From Helochares maculicollis (Eukaryota > Arthropoda > Insecta > Coleoptera > Hydrophilidae), in contig JAWQRO010000352.1 in the NCBI GenBank assembly GCA_033557835.1, positions 1 through 41,725 of the forward strand: a stretch of 41,725 bases of DNA, read 5' to 3'. The stretch's first letter is position 1. Each line of letters opens with the position of its first letter. A model generated the notes under the pieces. The model was not told the DNA's origin and searched no databases. It worked only from the letters and a program-made list of their open reading frames with translations. Both the position numbers and the translations under genes were made by a program. Below are positions 1 through 12,310 of this stretch, in pieces.

Positions 1-342
1 TATATATATATGTCTTTGTTAGAAAACGCTAAGAAAAACATATATATTTGCTTAATCCGAGTATCAGCGATACCGATTTGAAGCTTTGTATTTACTATTT
101 TATGAATGTAGAATTAGTAGTGTTACTGAAGATAAAAGTATACGTATTATACATATGAAATTTCATATTTAACAGAGTTCGGGAAAATTTGTAGAGCTTC
201 TTGAATTCTTATTGCTGTATAAATAAATATATCAAATAGTTTTCGAATTGTAAATATGCGAGGAGTCCTAGTTTGCGCTTTTATAAAAGACTAATTTACT
301 AATTTTATTTAAAAAAACATTTAAATGAAATGAAGAAGACTA
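1..342. other. AT-rich flank starting in a short (TA)n run
   Basis: The first ten bases are alternating TA. The rest is AT-rich sequence without a convincing open frame. It ends at the TA dinucleotide (341-342) that flanks the first mariner element. Nothing else is recognised. Confidence 0.6.
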
Positions 343-1630
343 CTAGGTTAGTTAAAAAGTTCGCGGAGCGGGGATAAAAAAAGGGAAAAAGTAAAAAAAA
401 ACGTTTAGTCTAAAGTGTATGCTCCCATAACTTCAATACATTTTCTCCAACAATTTTCCAATTCAGTTGAACCATCTCTAAAATGGTTTTCTAGCAGCTC
501 GTCAAAATATTGGTGCACAGTCGTTGTAACTTCTTCATTTGAAGACAACGCTTTCCATGGAGAAATGTTTCTAAATTTGGAAATAGATGGAAGTTCGAAG
601 GGACTACATCGGGAGAGTAGGGCAGATGTTCGATCAATTCATACCGTAAATCATTCAATTTGGCCATTGTTTGAACATGTTTGTGTGCTAGCGCATTAAT
701 TTGATGGAAAAGGATTTTTTCTTCTTCAAACTAGGTCTATTTTCTTTAATTTTTGTATTTAACTTTTCCAACGGATTTGTATAATTCTCCCTTACTATGG
801 TTTTACCGGTTTCAAGATAATCGATCAACAAAATGCCCTTTATATCCCAGAAAATTGATGCCGTAACCTGTTTGGATGATTTGGATCATTTTGGTTGTTT
901 TGGGGCTGAACAACCAGGCTCAGTCCACTCTGAGGTTTGTTGTCGCCAGCTTGGGATCATAGCGGTACACCCAAGTTTCATCCATAGTGATGAAATGACG
1001 TAAAAACTCTTTTTATTTTTTGGAAAAGCTGCAAATGTTCATTTTAAAGATTCACTCGGAGTCGTTTTTGATCACAACTTAAGAAATGCGGCACCCATCG
1101 TGCACAAAGCTTTCTGAGGCCTTGCACAACTTTGAAAATATGAAGCACTCGCTGAGTTGAGATATTCATGGTCTCAGAAATCTCGCTCAAGGTTAACTTT
1201 CTGTCATTCATAACCATATCATGACTGGTATCAATTATTTCTTCAGTGGTCACACTTTTTGGACGTCGTGAATGAGAACCATCTGCTAGGTTTGTGCAAC
1301 CACGCTTAAATTCTAAAGCCCATTTACAGATCATTGTTTTAGATGGAGCAGTATCTCCTACTACATTCACGACTTCTCTATAAAGTTCCATCGCCTTCAA
1401 ACCATTTTTTACAAAAAATTTTAGTATCGCACGATGTTCAATTTTTTTCCACGACTAAATTATGTTGACACGTCTAACATTATATCGTCATAAAAAACAC
1501 ACTGACAAGACATAGCGAGTTGAAATTTGCACGTGCGTTCACTAGAAGCATGTGACCTTGAATGTAGTCGAAATTGTAGCTCTATCAACGAATTAAAGTA
1601 TTCCCTCCGCGAACTTTTCAACTAACCTAG
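343..1630 (-). mobile_element. mariner element 1, full length, inactive
   Basis: A 1288-bp Tc1/mariner-class DNA transposon. The ends are near-perfect terminal inverted repeats of about 28 bp: the left end begins CTAGGTTAGTTAAAAAGTTC and the reverse complement of the right end begins CTAGGTTAGTTGAAAAGTTC. A TA dinucleotide sits on each side (341-342 and 1631-1632), the expected target duplication. The interior codes on the minus strand for a broken mariner transposase. The TIR and the C-terminal protein motifs look closest to the irritans group, by recall of family motifs and not by search. The element lies between the window edge and the receptor gene, 125 bp past that gene's stop codon. Confidence 0.93.
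405..1452 (-). pseudogene. mariner transposase pseudogene (element 1)
   Basis: This once encoded a DD34D transposase that cuts and pastes the element. The N-terminal DNA-binding part is the longest intact stretch (about 1044-1452): an IEHRAILKFF start region, then helix-turn-helix sequence with WALEFKRG and SVTTEEI. The first catalytic Asp is kept in MDETWVYRYD (codon 980-982). The second motif reads HQINALAH where the family has an Asp, so that residue is Ile (698-700). The YSPDVVPSN motif follows at about 590-620; the family's third Asp, in PSD, is Asn. In-frame stops lie between these blocks, and a one-base loss near 550 moves the C-terminus (ENHFRDG, KCIEV) to another frame, which stops at 405-407. 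It cannot encode a working enzyme. Confidence 0.9.
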
Positions 1631-1755
1631 TATTTACTTTTTGGTGCAAAAGAACACTTTATAGAACTAGATTGGTCAGGTAAAATAAAAATATTGTAAA
1701 TTTTAAAACATAGTTGTATTCAATTGAAAATAGCTATAGCTTGCTGTGAGTTATA
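1631..1755 (-). other. Probable 3' UTR of the receptor gene
   Basis: This is 125 bp of AT-rich sequence between the receptor stop codon and the mariner insertion. No minus-strand AATAAA is visible; a TATAAA variant lies at about 1660-1665. The natural poly(A) site may be this variant, or it may have been displaced by the transposon. Inferred from position only. Confidence 0.4.
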
Positions 1756-4700
1756 TTAAACAGCGTAATTCTCATTAAGTACAAAATACCGCTTATACAA
1801 TTTCTTCCAGGAATTACAGGCTTCTTTATTTAAAATCACATGAAACCAGAACATAATAACACCCGTAAAAGATACTGAGATTACGAAGAACACAGAAAAT
1901 ACTATCGATTGTACAAAAATATTTAAAATGCCGAAAATCCATGTGAACCCTAAAAGAAAAAATAAAAAGACAGCAAGCTTGGCACACAATAAAATATGCT
2001 TCTCTTCATTTCGAAAACATTTTATGGTCCTTCCGCAACATATGGTTTGGAATATTTTTACAAATATGTAAATATTGATTAAGAGAATCAGTGTGATCGG
2101 AATGGCAACGCCGTAATACAACCCCTCATTTACAAGGAAACAGAACGATTTTTGTTCATAATAATTTGATGTGCTGATTAAAAATGTAATAAGAGTAGGC
2201 AGAACAGGAACGATCCAACCTACTGTGAAACAGATAAGCATAAAGTGTTTCGAAACATTTGTGAATGTGATGATAAACCGTCTGTACTGAAGAACAGCTA
2301 AAATTAGTGTCCATAAAAATTGAGAAATTATGCTGTACTGTAAAAACGCAGCCACACTAATGCAAATATTTTGCCGTTTCAATTTTTCCATGCGTATAAG
2401 TGGAATGTAAGTTGATGCAAATAATAAAACATTTTGCATTATTATAGGGAAAGAAGAGCTTAATGCAATTTTGGCAGAGTAAGTAATCCGCCATTCTCTA
2501 CATACAATTGCAGTAATATATATAGCGGATATAGCCAAAAGGGATATAATATTACCAGCTAGGGCAATTTTATCTAATATTATATGTGTTGGTTGTTTAA
2601 AAGTCAAGGCGAAATGTGTCATGTGACTAAATTCACAAAAGTGAAAACCTGGATATTTGTTTGTGTTTGATTTATTATCACTTTGCCAATGACTTCCACT
2701 GTCTTCGAATTTCCAAAAAGAACATTGATGCTCAACATTAAACTCTGATTCAAGTTTGTATATTACTTCTATAGGATCTGGAAGTGTCTTTGTATCAATA
2801 TCTAAAAAAAAAGAAATTAAACTATGGTATAATGATTGCCATATTCAAAATACATACTTGGTATAATGCTACTCAAAATCCATCCGTTGACGTTTGCTTC
2901 AGTATTATTTCCTGCTGAGAATAAGTTAGGGTTTTTGAACGCTGCAGAGGAAAACACTTTATTTTGTGCAAGAATGTCAACCAAACTCTCTGGAAAAATT
3001 ATTGCAAAACTTAGCAAACTCATCTTTTCATTATAAATTGCGTCCTTTTTATAAAATACGTCTATAGTGTTATCGTAGTAATAACCAACTCCATAAACTT
3101 TCTCTCTAATATTTACTATTTTAACGTTTAAATTTTTAGAAGTAGTGCTATAAGTATCATTTACTAAGTTTTTCGCAAATGTTGCTAGCGCCTTGTCAGC
3201 ATTTTTCAAAAATTTATCAGTAACTTTAAAAGTCTGTTGAGATTCTTCTAGAATATTCTTGTCGAAGTCCATAATGCTGCTAATAGTTTCCACGACAGCA
3301 TCTACTTCATCCGCCTCTTCTATATTTAATATTTTTGTCTCAAAAGCATTAGAAATCACATTAATATCTGTACTTTTTATGGTACCCGAAGGGATTTTAG
3401 CTACTTCACTTAATAAATCTTTTACCGTTGTATTTGGATTGTTAGTAATACTAATTATTTTTTCAGAAGCATCAGAGACAACACTCGCATTTATTGACCA
3501 ACTTGCGGATAACGGATAATTTTCTTTGCATACTAACTTTATTGTCTCTCCAGTTTGGGCTATGCACCGATCTATATGTGTTACTGGCCTCAAAAATAAT
3601 TCTTTATTGCTGAGAATGATGCAATTTGATAAACTTAAGATTTTTGTTGGTTTACCGGTAAGAACTTTTATGGTTTCACTTATATTCTTATATTTTTTAA
3701 ATGTAACTTTTTCATAGTATGCTAGTACATTCGTCGTGGATCTTTTCTTATCTAATAAGAAATGATCTACTGCACTCAAACTGCTTAGAAACGTTGTGTT
3801 TTTTGAAATGTCAGTAGGAATGTCCATCGTTAAACTTTTGTAGATTGAAGGGATATGTACAAAGTTACTGGTTGTGAAATTCATTGATGGGTAGACTGGT
3901 GAAGAACACCAATAAACTCCATATATGTAAAAGCCAGTTCCCAAAGATTCAATATCAATGATCAGAGTTTCTCCTACAGTTTTTCTTGGTTTATATTCAA
4001 ACTTTGCCAAGCGATCCAAAGAGTGATAGCATTTAACATAGTTGGAACTTTTTTCAATTCTTTTCAGTTTTTTAAAATTTGATATAGTAAGGACAAATTT
4101 GCGTTCTTCAACATGATTCAGGTATAATGAGGGACTACCATAATTTTGAAATCTTGTATCTGCTGATTGGCATTCAATCCTTTGCTTATGATGAGAAGAA
4201 TTAGTACAAAATTTTCTGAAAATTAACAAATTTAGTATTAGTAGTTGTTGATTTTTTAGGCATATAAATTATTATTATTAATCGTTATCATTGTCAACCT
4301 TTATTTTCTCATACAATATGCAAAGTAATACTTTATTCTATTATGGGAAAGGTATTGCCATCATGATACATTTATACATTATCTTCTTGTTTTATTATAT
4401 TATATAAAAGAATTAGACCAGATGAATTATATAAGGGTTCGCAAAAATCCTGTTTTTTCGACCAAACACACATGAACCTAAGATTAATAGCCATTTTACG
4501 CAGATTGACGGCTCTCGCTATAAACAATGTATATAAACTATTGAAGATCGTTGTCAAAATTTCGAATACTACAGGCAGACATTGTTGAGAAATAACGTTT
4601 TTATTATATTTCTCATGACTACTGGCCAAATCTTATTTGATGTACAGATATCAATCAGAATAAATATACATTTTTAAAAAAAGGAAAGTGTTGAAATTTT

Positions 4701-5346
4701 ATACATGCCTTAATAACAGTAATAGTAAATTTGTTCCAACTAAGGAAAATATATTTCGTATGTACAAATAAATTAAAAAGCTACTTGTTCCAATAAAAGC
4801 AGCTAAAAATGTACTTACTGACAGAAAAAGTCGCTCGTTAACTTTGTCTGGCAGAAACAGTCTTTTGTATTTGTTATATTGTTGTAAGCTTCACAAAAAC
4901 TAGATTCTTCAGTCGTCCACCACTTGCATAGACTCATATATCCTGAGCATGCATTATAAGATTTGTCATAACAGCGCACGTTATTCTCAGGGAAGAAGTA
5001 ATTATAATTTTCATCGTTTTCCAAATTTCTACTACATAAACAACTTATCTTGAAAAAGTTTCTGGCTGCGGATGTATGGTCTATGCTCTCTTTATACGGA
5101 CAAGGAAGCGACACGTTTTGAACATAATAGCACTTTTCAAGTCCATCCATAAATTCACTTGGACACATCCTTTGCTAAAATGTTTCAAACAAATTGACAC
5201 AAGTTTGAAACCGTGTTCAATAAAAATATGAACTTACCCCTTGAGCTGTAAAAAAAGTTGAATGCATACTTAGTAGTATTGCAATAACCTAAAAAATATC
5301 ATTAATTTCATACATTAACAGAAATAGCTGACATTACCTTATACAT
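1756..5346 (-). CDS. Adhesion-type G-protein-coupled receptor, 939 aa, five coding exons
   Basis: Coding exons run 5346-5338, 5288-5238, 5174-4819, 4215-2858 and 2801-1756. All introns are GT-AG (donors GTAATG, GTAAGT, GTAAGT, GTATGT), phases agree at every junction, and the total is 2820 nt. Residues 1-20 (MYKVIAILLSMHSTFFTAQG) form a signal peptide. Residues 24-142 hold 12 cysteines and open with CPSEFMDGLEKCYYV, which recalls a C-type-lectin start. A glycosylated region (about ten NxS/T sites) and a GAIN-like domain follow. The GPS has Cys618, Trp621, Trp630, Cys647 and HMT at 651-653, where such receptors self-cleave before Thr to expose a tethered agonist (THFALTF). Seven helices lie at about 667-691, 699-721, 737-763, 777-801, 818-842, 863-886 and 891-915. 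TM6 carries GFTWIFG, and Cys738/Cys812 can form the TM3-ECL2 disulfide. The tail is short. It looks closest to the insect CG11318/CG15556-type receptors, but orthology is unproven. Ligand and G protein are unknown. Confidence 0.9.
2639..2801 (-). other. GPS cleavage-site segment of the receptor
   Basis: The 5' part of the last coding exon encodes residues 593 to about 651. Visible residues are QCSFWKF, HW, then GFHFCEFSH before MTHFAL. The general GPS pattern (Cys, paired Trp, Cys-x-x-x-His-x-Thr) is clear. Only two cysteines are present, where most GPS motifs have four forming two disulfides. The exon's acceptor (AG at 2803-2802) joins codon 592 in phase with the previous donor. Confidence 0.8.
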
Positions 5347-5510
5347 TTTAATTTGCACAGAAAAACCTTATATTCTTCAAAATAAATAACACACTTTTAA
5401 AACACTGTTTCTGACTTCCTTATTTTAGGGAAGTTTTCTGCTTTTTAAATGTTGCTCTTGATTTTGCGCATAAAGCGGTAAAACAAGTTCGATAAAACTA
5501 TCACTGTGGT

Positions 5511-5525
5511 GTATATATATATATT
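5511..5525 (-). promoter_or_regulatory. Possible TATA-like element upstream of the receptor gene
   Basis: A (TA)n tract about 165-180 bp upstream of the receptor start codon on its strand. It could serve as a TATA element, giving a 5' UTR of roughly 140-150 nt. It could equally be a microsatellite. No initiator or downstream element was identified with confidence. Confidence 0.2.
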
Positions 5526-8500
5526 TTTCCGGTTCGTTTCAATGTGACACTTTAATCAAAGTTTGTCCACCTAGTTTTTTGTTCAAGACAGACAGATCTT
5601 AGAAATTTTATTAGGGAATACATATTTGACAATGTCTTAAGAGAAGTATAATTTTTACACAACTGAATAATGAAAAGTTATGTATTTCATAGCTCATTAT
5701 CAAGAGATAATTTCAATCTAAAATTTCCGCTCAATGTGAGGCTACGTTGAACCACATGTGACGCACTCGCATTTTTAATAAATTGATAAAATCAACAAAA
5801 ATAAAACGAATGACTCACATTATCTAACTCTTTTTGTCCCTACAAGGAAGGCCACTATGTATATACATATTTTAGTAATTAAAAAGGTATAGAATACCAA
5901 CAACAAAAATACAAATTGCATAAAACAGTACGAGAAAATTCAGTTCGAAAATAGGACTGCTGCACTTCAGTTTTCGCTTTACAAATTCAATTTTTATTAC
6001 ATTTGCACAGTGATGCGTAGTCAGTATTTCGGACTTTGAAATCTCTTTTTCGCTGCGTCTTCTATCCCCATCTAGTGGCATCTGCTACACTGACCTACGA
6101 ATTCCGGGTCACTCTGCCAAATCTCGACCATTACAGCCTTGCGGCGAGCTTTTAATTGACTGGCCCTTGGAGTAATTAGCTGCCTCTAGTCTACTTTTAC
6201 TCTCCCGCAGAGTCATCTAATTGAATTTTATATACTGCTTTTCGTTTCCAATTTTACCGGGCTAATGCTACAAGTGTTTTTTATTCTCACCAAGGGACTG
6301 TACATTTCTGCTTTGTATATGTATTTTTATAACGCCATTACAGCACAAACGCGCAGAAAATGTAAAAGTGGAAATGTTCTAAAACGTTAAGTTTATAAAG
6401 CGTGCAGTTCTTCTGGAAACGTTTTGCATTCGTGACCTATATGCTTCACTTTGTGTTGCTGGATTCACGTATCCATAGAATCTAACGATTGCCTCGTATT
6501 AACATATATTCCTATAAAACAATCCTTCCACATTCTCTAAGCTGAATTTTAGTAAAACTTAAGAACGCGTCTTATTATCTTTGAAAGATATTTACTGCCT
6601 ACTTTATTGTTCCTCAAAGCAACTGTAGGAATTTTTGTATAAATTTATTATCAACCCTTAATCCCTATATAATTTTTTTAAATGAATTTTCTATGGACGT
6701 ATGTTAAACAGCGTTATTTCATTTACATCATTACATTACCTCATTAACTATGCTGGAAATATCTACCATCCATCACATCAAATATTTACCAACCACAACA
6801 TTCTTAGTTGTTCTTTAAAAACAGGCAAAGAGGGTATATCAATGGCTACGTTTAAACGTCATGACAACTGCCGCAGAAATAAAAGTATAGAATCTAATCA
6901 CTAATTTGATTAAAACATAAAGAGCCTACCTTCAACAAATTCTAGAATTTCCACAGAATCATAAGAGTTATGCCTGCGATTAACCTTAATATCAATATTT
7001 CTAAATAAATGAACGCACGAGGAACCCAAAAATAGAGCTTTGATTATCGTAACATTACATTTTACGCCTGGAATGAAAGGTTTGTTGCTGAAACAGAAAA
7101 AGTCTCGTTGCAACAAATTGCATTTATCTAGACAAATTTTCGGAAAACATCTAAAGATGTAACTTTTTAATTTGAAGAAAATTGTTAATTTTGTCGTTTA
7201 CCATAAAATATATAAGTTAGGTTTACGCAAACCAACTTAACAAAATTTTAGATATATGTTACAACATTACTAGACTGAATTTTATAAACAGAACAAATTC
7301 ATGTAAACAAACTTTGTAATGATTTAATTTTTATTTTTGCCGGAAAAACCCTAATTTTCAAGTGTACATATGCATCGCTCTGTGTATTTTTACTTTTACT
7401 ACAGATTTTATAAAATCGCAAAATATGAATTCATATTATAAGAAATTCTAGCTAGGAATTTCTGGCTTTAATATATATTAGCTCAAAGAGTAGACTATGT
7501 GAGCGAGTGGAGCCAGTTCCTTCTTTCTAAAAATTCCTAGAGAAGCATCCTCCTTAAAATCAATAGCTTAGTAAATTCGAGAATGCATCGCTAAATTAAT
7601 TGAAAAATAATTTAGTAGCAGATTGCATGACTTTATGCAGACATCAGGATTTCTAAATGGATTCTTCCATAAATTACTTTGGGTTATCGATTGGTTACAT
7701 AACGTAGACTGTACTTTTTTACTTAAAACGAAAAACTTGCCGAGATTGCTGAAGGGGCATGAAATGATAAATATATTTTTAATTATGCGCAGCTGATTTT
7801 ATGAAAATATTACATTTTCCAGTTTCTTATGCGTCCGCAAACACAGTCGTTACATTAGTTCCTCAAATGGTTGTCTGAAGCAACAACATACTACATAGAT
7901 GACCGAATTTCCTAGTCTATTTATTTTTAATTTTCTATTCCGAACTCCAGTTCAAACTACATATGGAAAAGGATGACCCTAAAAGCAAACTTAAATTAGA
8001 ATTCGATTTCGCAGATGACCGAGAATACAACTTTGCTTTAAAATAACATCAAAGATGGGTATTAGTTTAGGAATTATTTACTCACTTAACCCTTAATTTA
8101 ATATTTATTTTTTTCCAATATCAATTCAACTTTCATAAATCGCTGTACGAAGCTTGGCGAGTAATTTGAAACTGTTGAAGTGTATTACAGTCATTATACG
8201 AAGTAGATTATTTAACCACGATTTCAATCAAGCATTCCCAATTATGCCAATCAAAAACAAATTGATCTAAATAGCTTGATTTGCTTTATTAAAATTCCAT
8301 CGCATGTTCCGTCAGTAAAGTTGAAAGTGACATGGTCGTAATTCCAATTCTTTTACTTGAATTGCTCCATATTTGAAACTGAAATATTGAAAATTTATGA
8401 CATTATTGATGAGGCAGAATAAATCGTTTTATCGTAAACGAAATGAGACTCTTTTGGTAAAAGTATTCTTTCTGTCTGTGTACGCTAATAGTAGTTCCTG

Positions 8501-11500
8501 AGGTATAACATACGGAAATAGACTCTTTAATGAAAGTTGTCGCGAACAATTAAAACTGTCGCATGCTTAATGTGAGTAAATATTTATAGTTTACTGACTA
8601 TTTTTTGTTGCAGGAATGTCCCCATCGCATCATAAACAGTCTATTATGATAAGTAATTTTTCATGTTGTCAGGCAATAACTATTTTAAAACGGACCATTT
8701 TTGCGCTTATGTACGGACCAATAGTTTCATATTAATTAAGTAAATTCTATAATGAATTACGTATAGCAACACGACGATTCTGTGAATTGATTTTTAGGAG
8801 GCAGCAAATATTAAGTACTTTTAATTTCTGTGCATGTGCATTCATATTCATATATGGATATATAGTTTCCAGATTGTGGGAAAGTGGGTAAGTCTGAACA
8901 CAATCAGTAAAGTTCCAATTCCAGACACGTATTCTACCCAACACTGAATGCATAGTACACCGACACCATATCAAGTTTGCGAACGCCACAAAACCTTCCC
9001 ATTCTTGCACTTATAAAAAACTAAATTGCACCGAAATCCAAAATAAAACAACAAATATAATAACATGGATTGGAAATATTATCTTGTTGTAGCATAAAAG
9101 TGCTTTTGTGTTTTCTACAAAATCGATATAAGAGAAAAGATCATGTCTAACTCTAAAACGAAATTGTAAAAATTCAATATAATCTAGGAGATATTATTAT
9201 TAATGACCCTTAGAACGAAACTAGTTTAAGATTACGTGTTTTTCTTCTATCAAAATAATATTTTAAATTATAAAAATGTATACTTTTGTACATTTTATTT
9301 TCGCCCAAATTTACAATTTAACTATAAAAAAATGTGTTATTTTAGAATAAGTTAATTGGATGTAAAATGGAGATTGAGAAATGAAAAATTTCTAGTAATC
9401 GTAAGTAGATCTAATAACCAATCTAGAGTACCTCCACTTGACATGTTTGTTAGTTTTTGCTAGATTACTGGTAAAAATACCTGCTTGACCGATAATCAAC
9501 GAAACATTTGAAAATCCCGTCATCTGCATAAGTAGTGAGAATACATAGTTATTGTTTTAGTAGAAGGTATAGAAATCAACATACGAAAGTGTGTGTTAAG
9601 TGCACACAATGTAGACAGCAAAGTGGATTATATGAATGAAATAGTTAACAACCAAAGAATAAGGTAAGCTTTCAATAATAATTGGATTGCAATTTGTTTG
9701 TAATTGGTTGGCTGGTTCCCAGCAATATTATTTACCAACGACCATAAAATAAACTCAATTACACACTAATCATACGTTTGCAAATAAAGCGGAAGAACGA
9801 ATGGTTTCCGTTTAATACCGGGAGCAAAGACTGGAATTGTTATCTACGCTTCAGTTTTACCGCGAATTGGTTGCAGGCTTAAAAACATCTTGATACTTTG
9901 ACCGTATGTTAACTGAACTTTCTCTTGCGCTATAAAAATTTCATATTACATTCTCCTCAATGATCCAATTTACAAGTTTCATGACGGTCAATTAGATACC
10001 CCGCCGACAAAACACTTCTTATTGAGTTTTAAACAAAAGCAATGGAAAAAATAAAAAACTATTATATCCATAGTAAATAAATTTGTTAAAAAAAGAAATA
10101 TTTGCCGACTGAAATTCTAAAATTCAATCAAAATTCCTTTTAAATATGTGGAGTACTGTCTACCTGCAAACGCAACTTACCGAAATATTCAAATTAATGA
10201 TAGAAACAGTTACTCCGAATTAAAGGAAGTTATAATTATTAACGCCACGGCAATCTATTTCCAAATGAAACACATAGGGCTAAACGAGAATGGTACCATC
10301 TGAGACAATAAAATAAATAAACCAAGCATAGAGAAAACACAATTAATCAATCAAAAGCTGAGTAAAAATTGCCCTTTAATTTGTACCTGTCAGCACTGTA
10401 AATAAAACCGACAGTATTAGAAGGGTACTGAATTAATAATACACCCTTCCGGCTATTGGGGCTTACGAAATTTTCTATTTCCTGTTTCGCAAACGAGTGT
10501 AATCGAATGAATTAATCAAAATTGAAACAAGAATTAATCGAGACTCGAAAAATATTAGGAACGATATGAATCTTTCTCCAGCCGATGAGGCGTTCTTTTA
10601 ATAAATTGATCAGAAATTTGTCAGATCAATTTAAAACGGATTAGGCGTAATTGGCAGTTAAAGACTTGATATTGTTATTGCATTAATTTTAAATTTGAGG
10701 CGCCCTCTCTTGATCCAATCAATAGAAATCCGTTTTCAAAAGGTTGATGCATTCTTTCCTCATTCGACCATTCTTTCAATACCTGTGAAAAGCGAATATT
10801 TCATTTTAATTTTAAAAAATCTAAATATAAATTAAGCATAGCTATGAGGAAAGTGGATAAGATTTTTTTTATATAAAATCATCCAAGTATAACGATTTAA
10901 CGCTGAAAAAGGAGGAAAATAAATTTCCTGTAGTTCAAATTACATTTTTCCTTAAGAGACGGTAATTAAAAACCACGGCAAGTTTTCTCAGTAATTACTG
11001 ACTAATAAACTAGGCAGGGAGCTTACGTTCTCAACGATGCTATAATGTAGCCTCATGTTTCGTCATTGCCGCTTTTATACCACATTGTCTGGGCTGTGAT
11101 CTCCTTTACGTGACGAGATTACTTTGTTATAAAACATCCCTTACTATAGTTATCTCGCTTGAGCACACTGTTCTTTAGATATTTCAGAAACGAGTCCATC
11201 CAAACAGATTTGAACACTTTAAGATCTACAAAGCCATCCTATACTCGCCACTCCTACCCACATCATAATGCGGTTTATACTGTTTTTACAAATTTTGAGG
11301 TGTGCCTTCAGTCTGAGTACTTGTGTTTGATTGGGTACACTGAAAGGCTTGGAGGTAATATATTAGATGTAAAGATTGAACTTCGTTCAGGAAGCCTTTA
11401 TTAACAAAGTCTTAGGTTTAAAAATTTCAAACATTGCAAATAAATAATGTCAAATTAAATATTTAATGTGCAATAATTAATTTTCGCGGCACATATTAAC

Positions 11501-12308
11501 TGTAAATATGAAATTGGGAATTGATCTGATAACAAGAATAAACATAAACGAGGCTTATGGGAATATCCGTTAAACAACTTCCGAACCTTTATAATCAGTT
11601 TTATCGTATCCACAATTTTGAAATAGGTTAACCGGCAAATTTTCTTAAAAAATTTATTATCGATAAAATAAACAGTTAGTTACCAAAACGTATCACGTAA
11701 TTTATTAATAGAGGTCAGTCTCGATAAAATTTAGTCTCGCATTCGAGCACATACCGGGAAGTTATTATAAATAATAATTATTGCAGTCTATGCAATCTAG
11801 GTCCTAGACATGATAAAGTTTCAGTTCGTAAATCAGGACCGTCAAATATAATGATGATTAAAATTTATACCGTACAAACTTTGTGCACACGAGTATGTCA
11901 TTTTAGTAATTAAGTACCTACCTGTTTGGAGCAAATTAGAGTAGTTAAATCTATTATATCAACTGGAATATGGATCCACGGATCTATTAAATACAATCAG
12001 TGTCTAATAATTCTCATTATAAAGCCAGAGCGATATTATTGCATTTACTAATTGATGCACTATTCGCTTGATGGTCAAATCACTAAATCCCTCAGGAGTT
12101 CAAATTGTATGTTCGGTGGAAGCTCACTGATGTTTTGAAACGTGGAATACCGGCAGCTTATCGTCCGGTGTTTCACCTCACATGAATGCCTTACTTCTAT
12201 TAGCCATGACTTGTTCCTAAACTGTTTCAAATTCTACACAGAACATGCATAATCAATTTTATGGTCAAATAGAAGTTAATATTGCGTCCATCAACACTAT
12301 TCTCCTAA
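5526..12308. other. Intergenic or intronic AT-rich DNA, no supported gene
   Basis: No open frame in this 6.8 kb resembles a known protein and none has paired splice signals I can defend. Short frames (for example 5872-6081 minus, with a hydrophobic C-terminus, and 11159-11404 plus) are within chance expectation for this composition. TTAATTA-type homeodomain core motifs are scattered throughout. No tRNA, rRNA or transposon ends were seen. Confidence 0.6.
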
Positions 12309-12310
12309 TA

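Noticed and set aside
415..699. 94-residue plus-strand frame
   Set aside because: It is antisense to the mariner 1 transposase, whose YSPD and KCIEV motifs are on the minus strand.
2836..3717. Three plus-strand frames opposite receptor exon 4
   Set aside because: They are antisense shadows of the long minus-strand exon, which has phase-matched splice sites and receptor homology.
4372..4629. 85-residue minus-strand frame inside intron 3 of the receptor
   Set aside because: The flanking exons join in frame without it, there is no acceptor-donor pair around it that keeps the phase, and it resembles nothing known.
5872..6081. 69-residue minus-strand frame with a hydrophobic C-terminus upstream of the receptor
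   Set aside because: A tail-anchored protein is conceivable, but there is no recognised family, no clear promoter, and frames of this length are expected by chance here.
10411..10450. GAAGGGT...ACCCTTC inverted repeat
   Set aside because: The arms are only 7 bp; expected by chance many times in this window.
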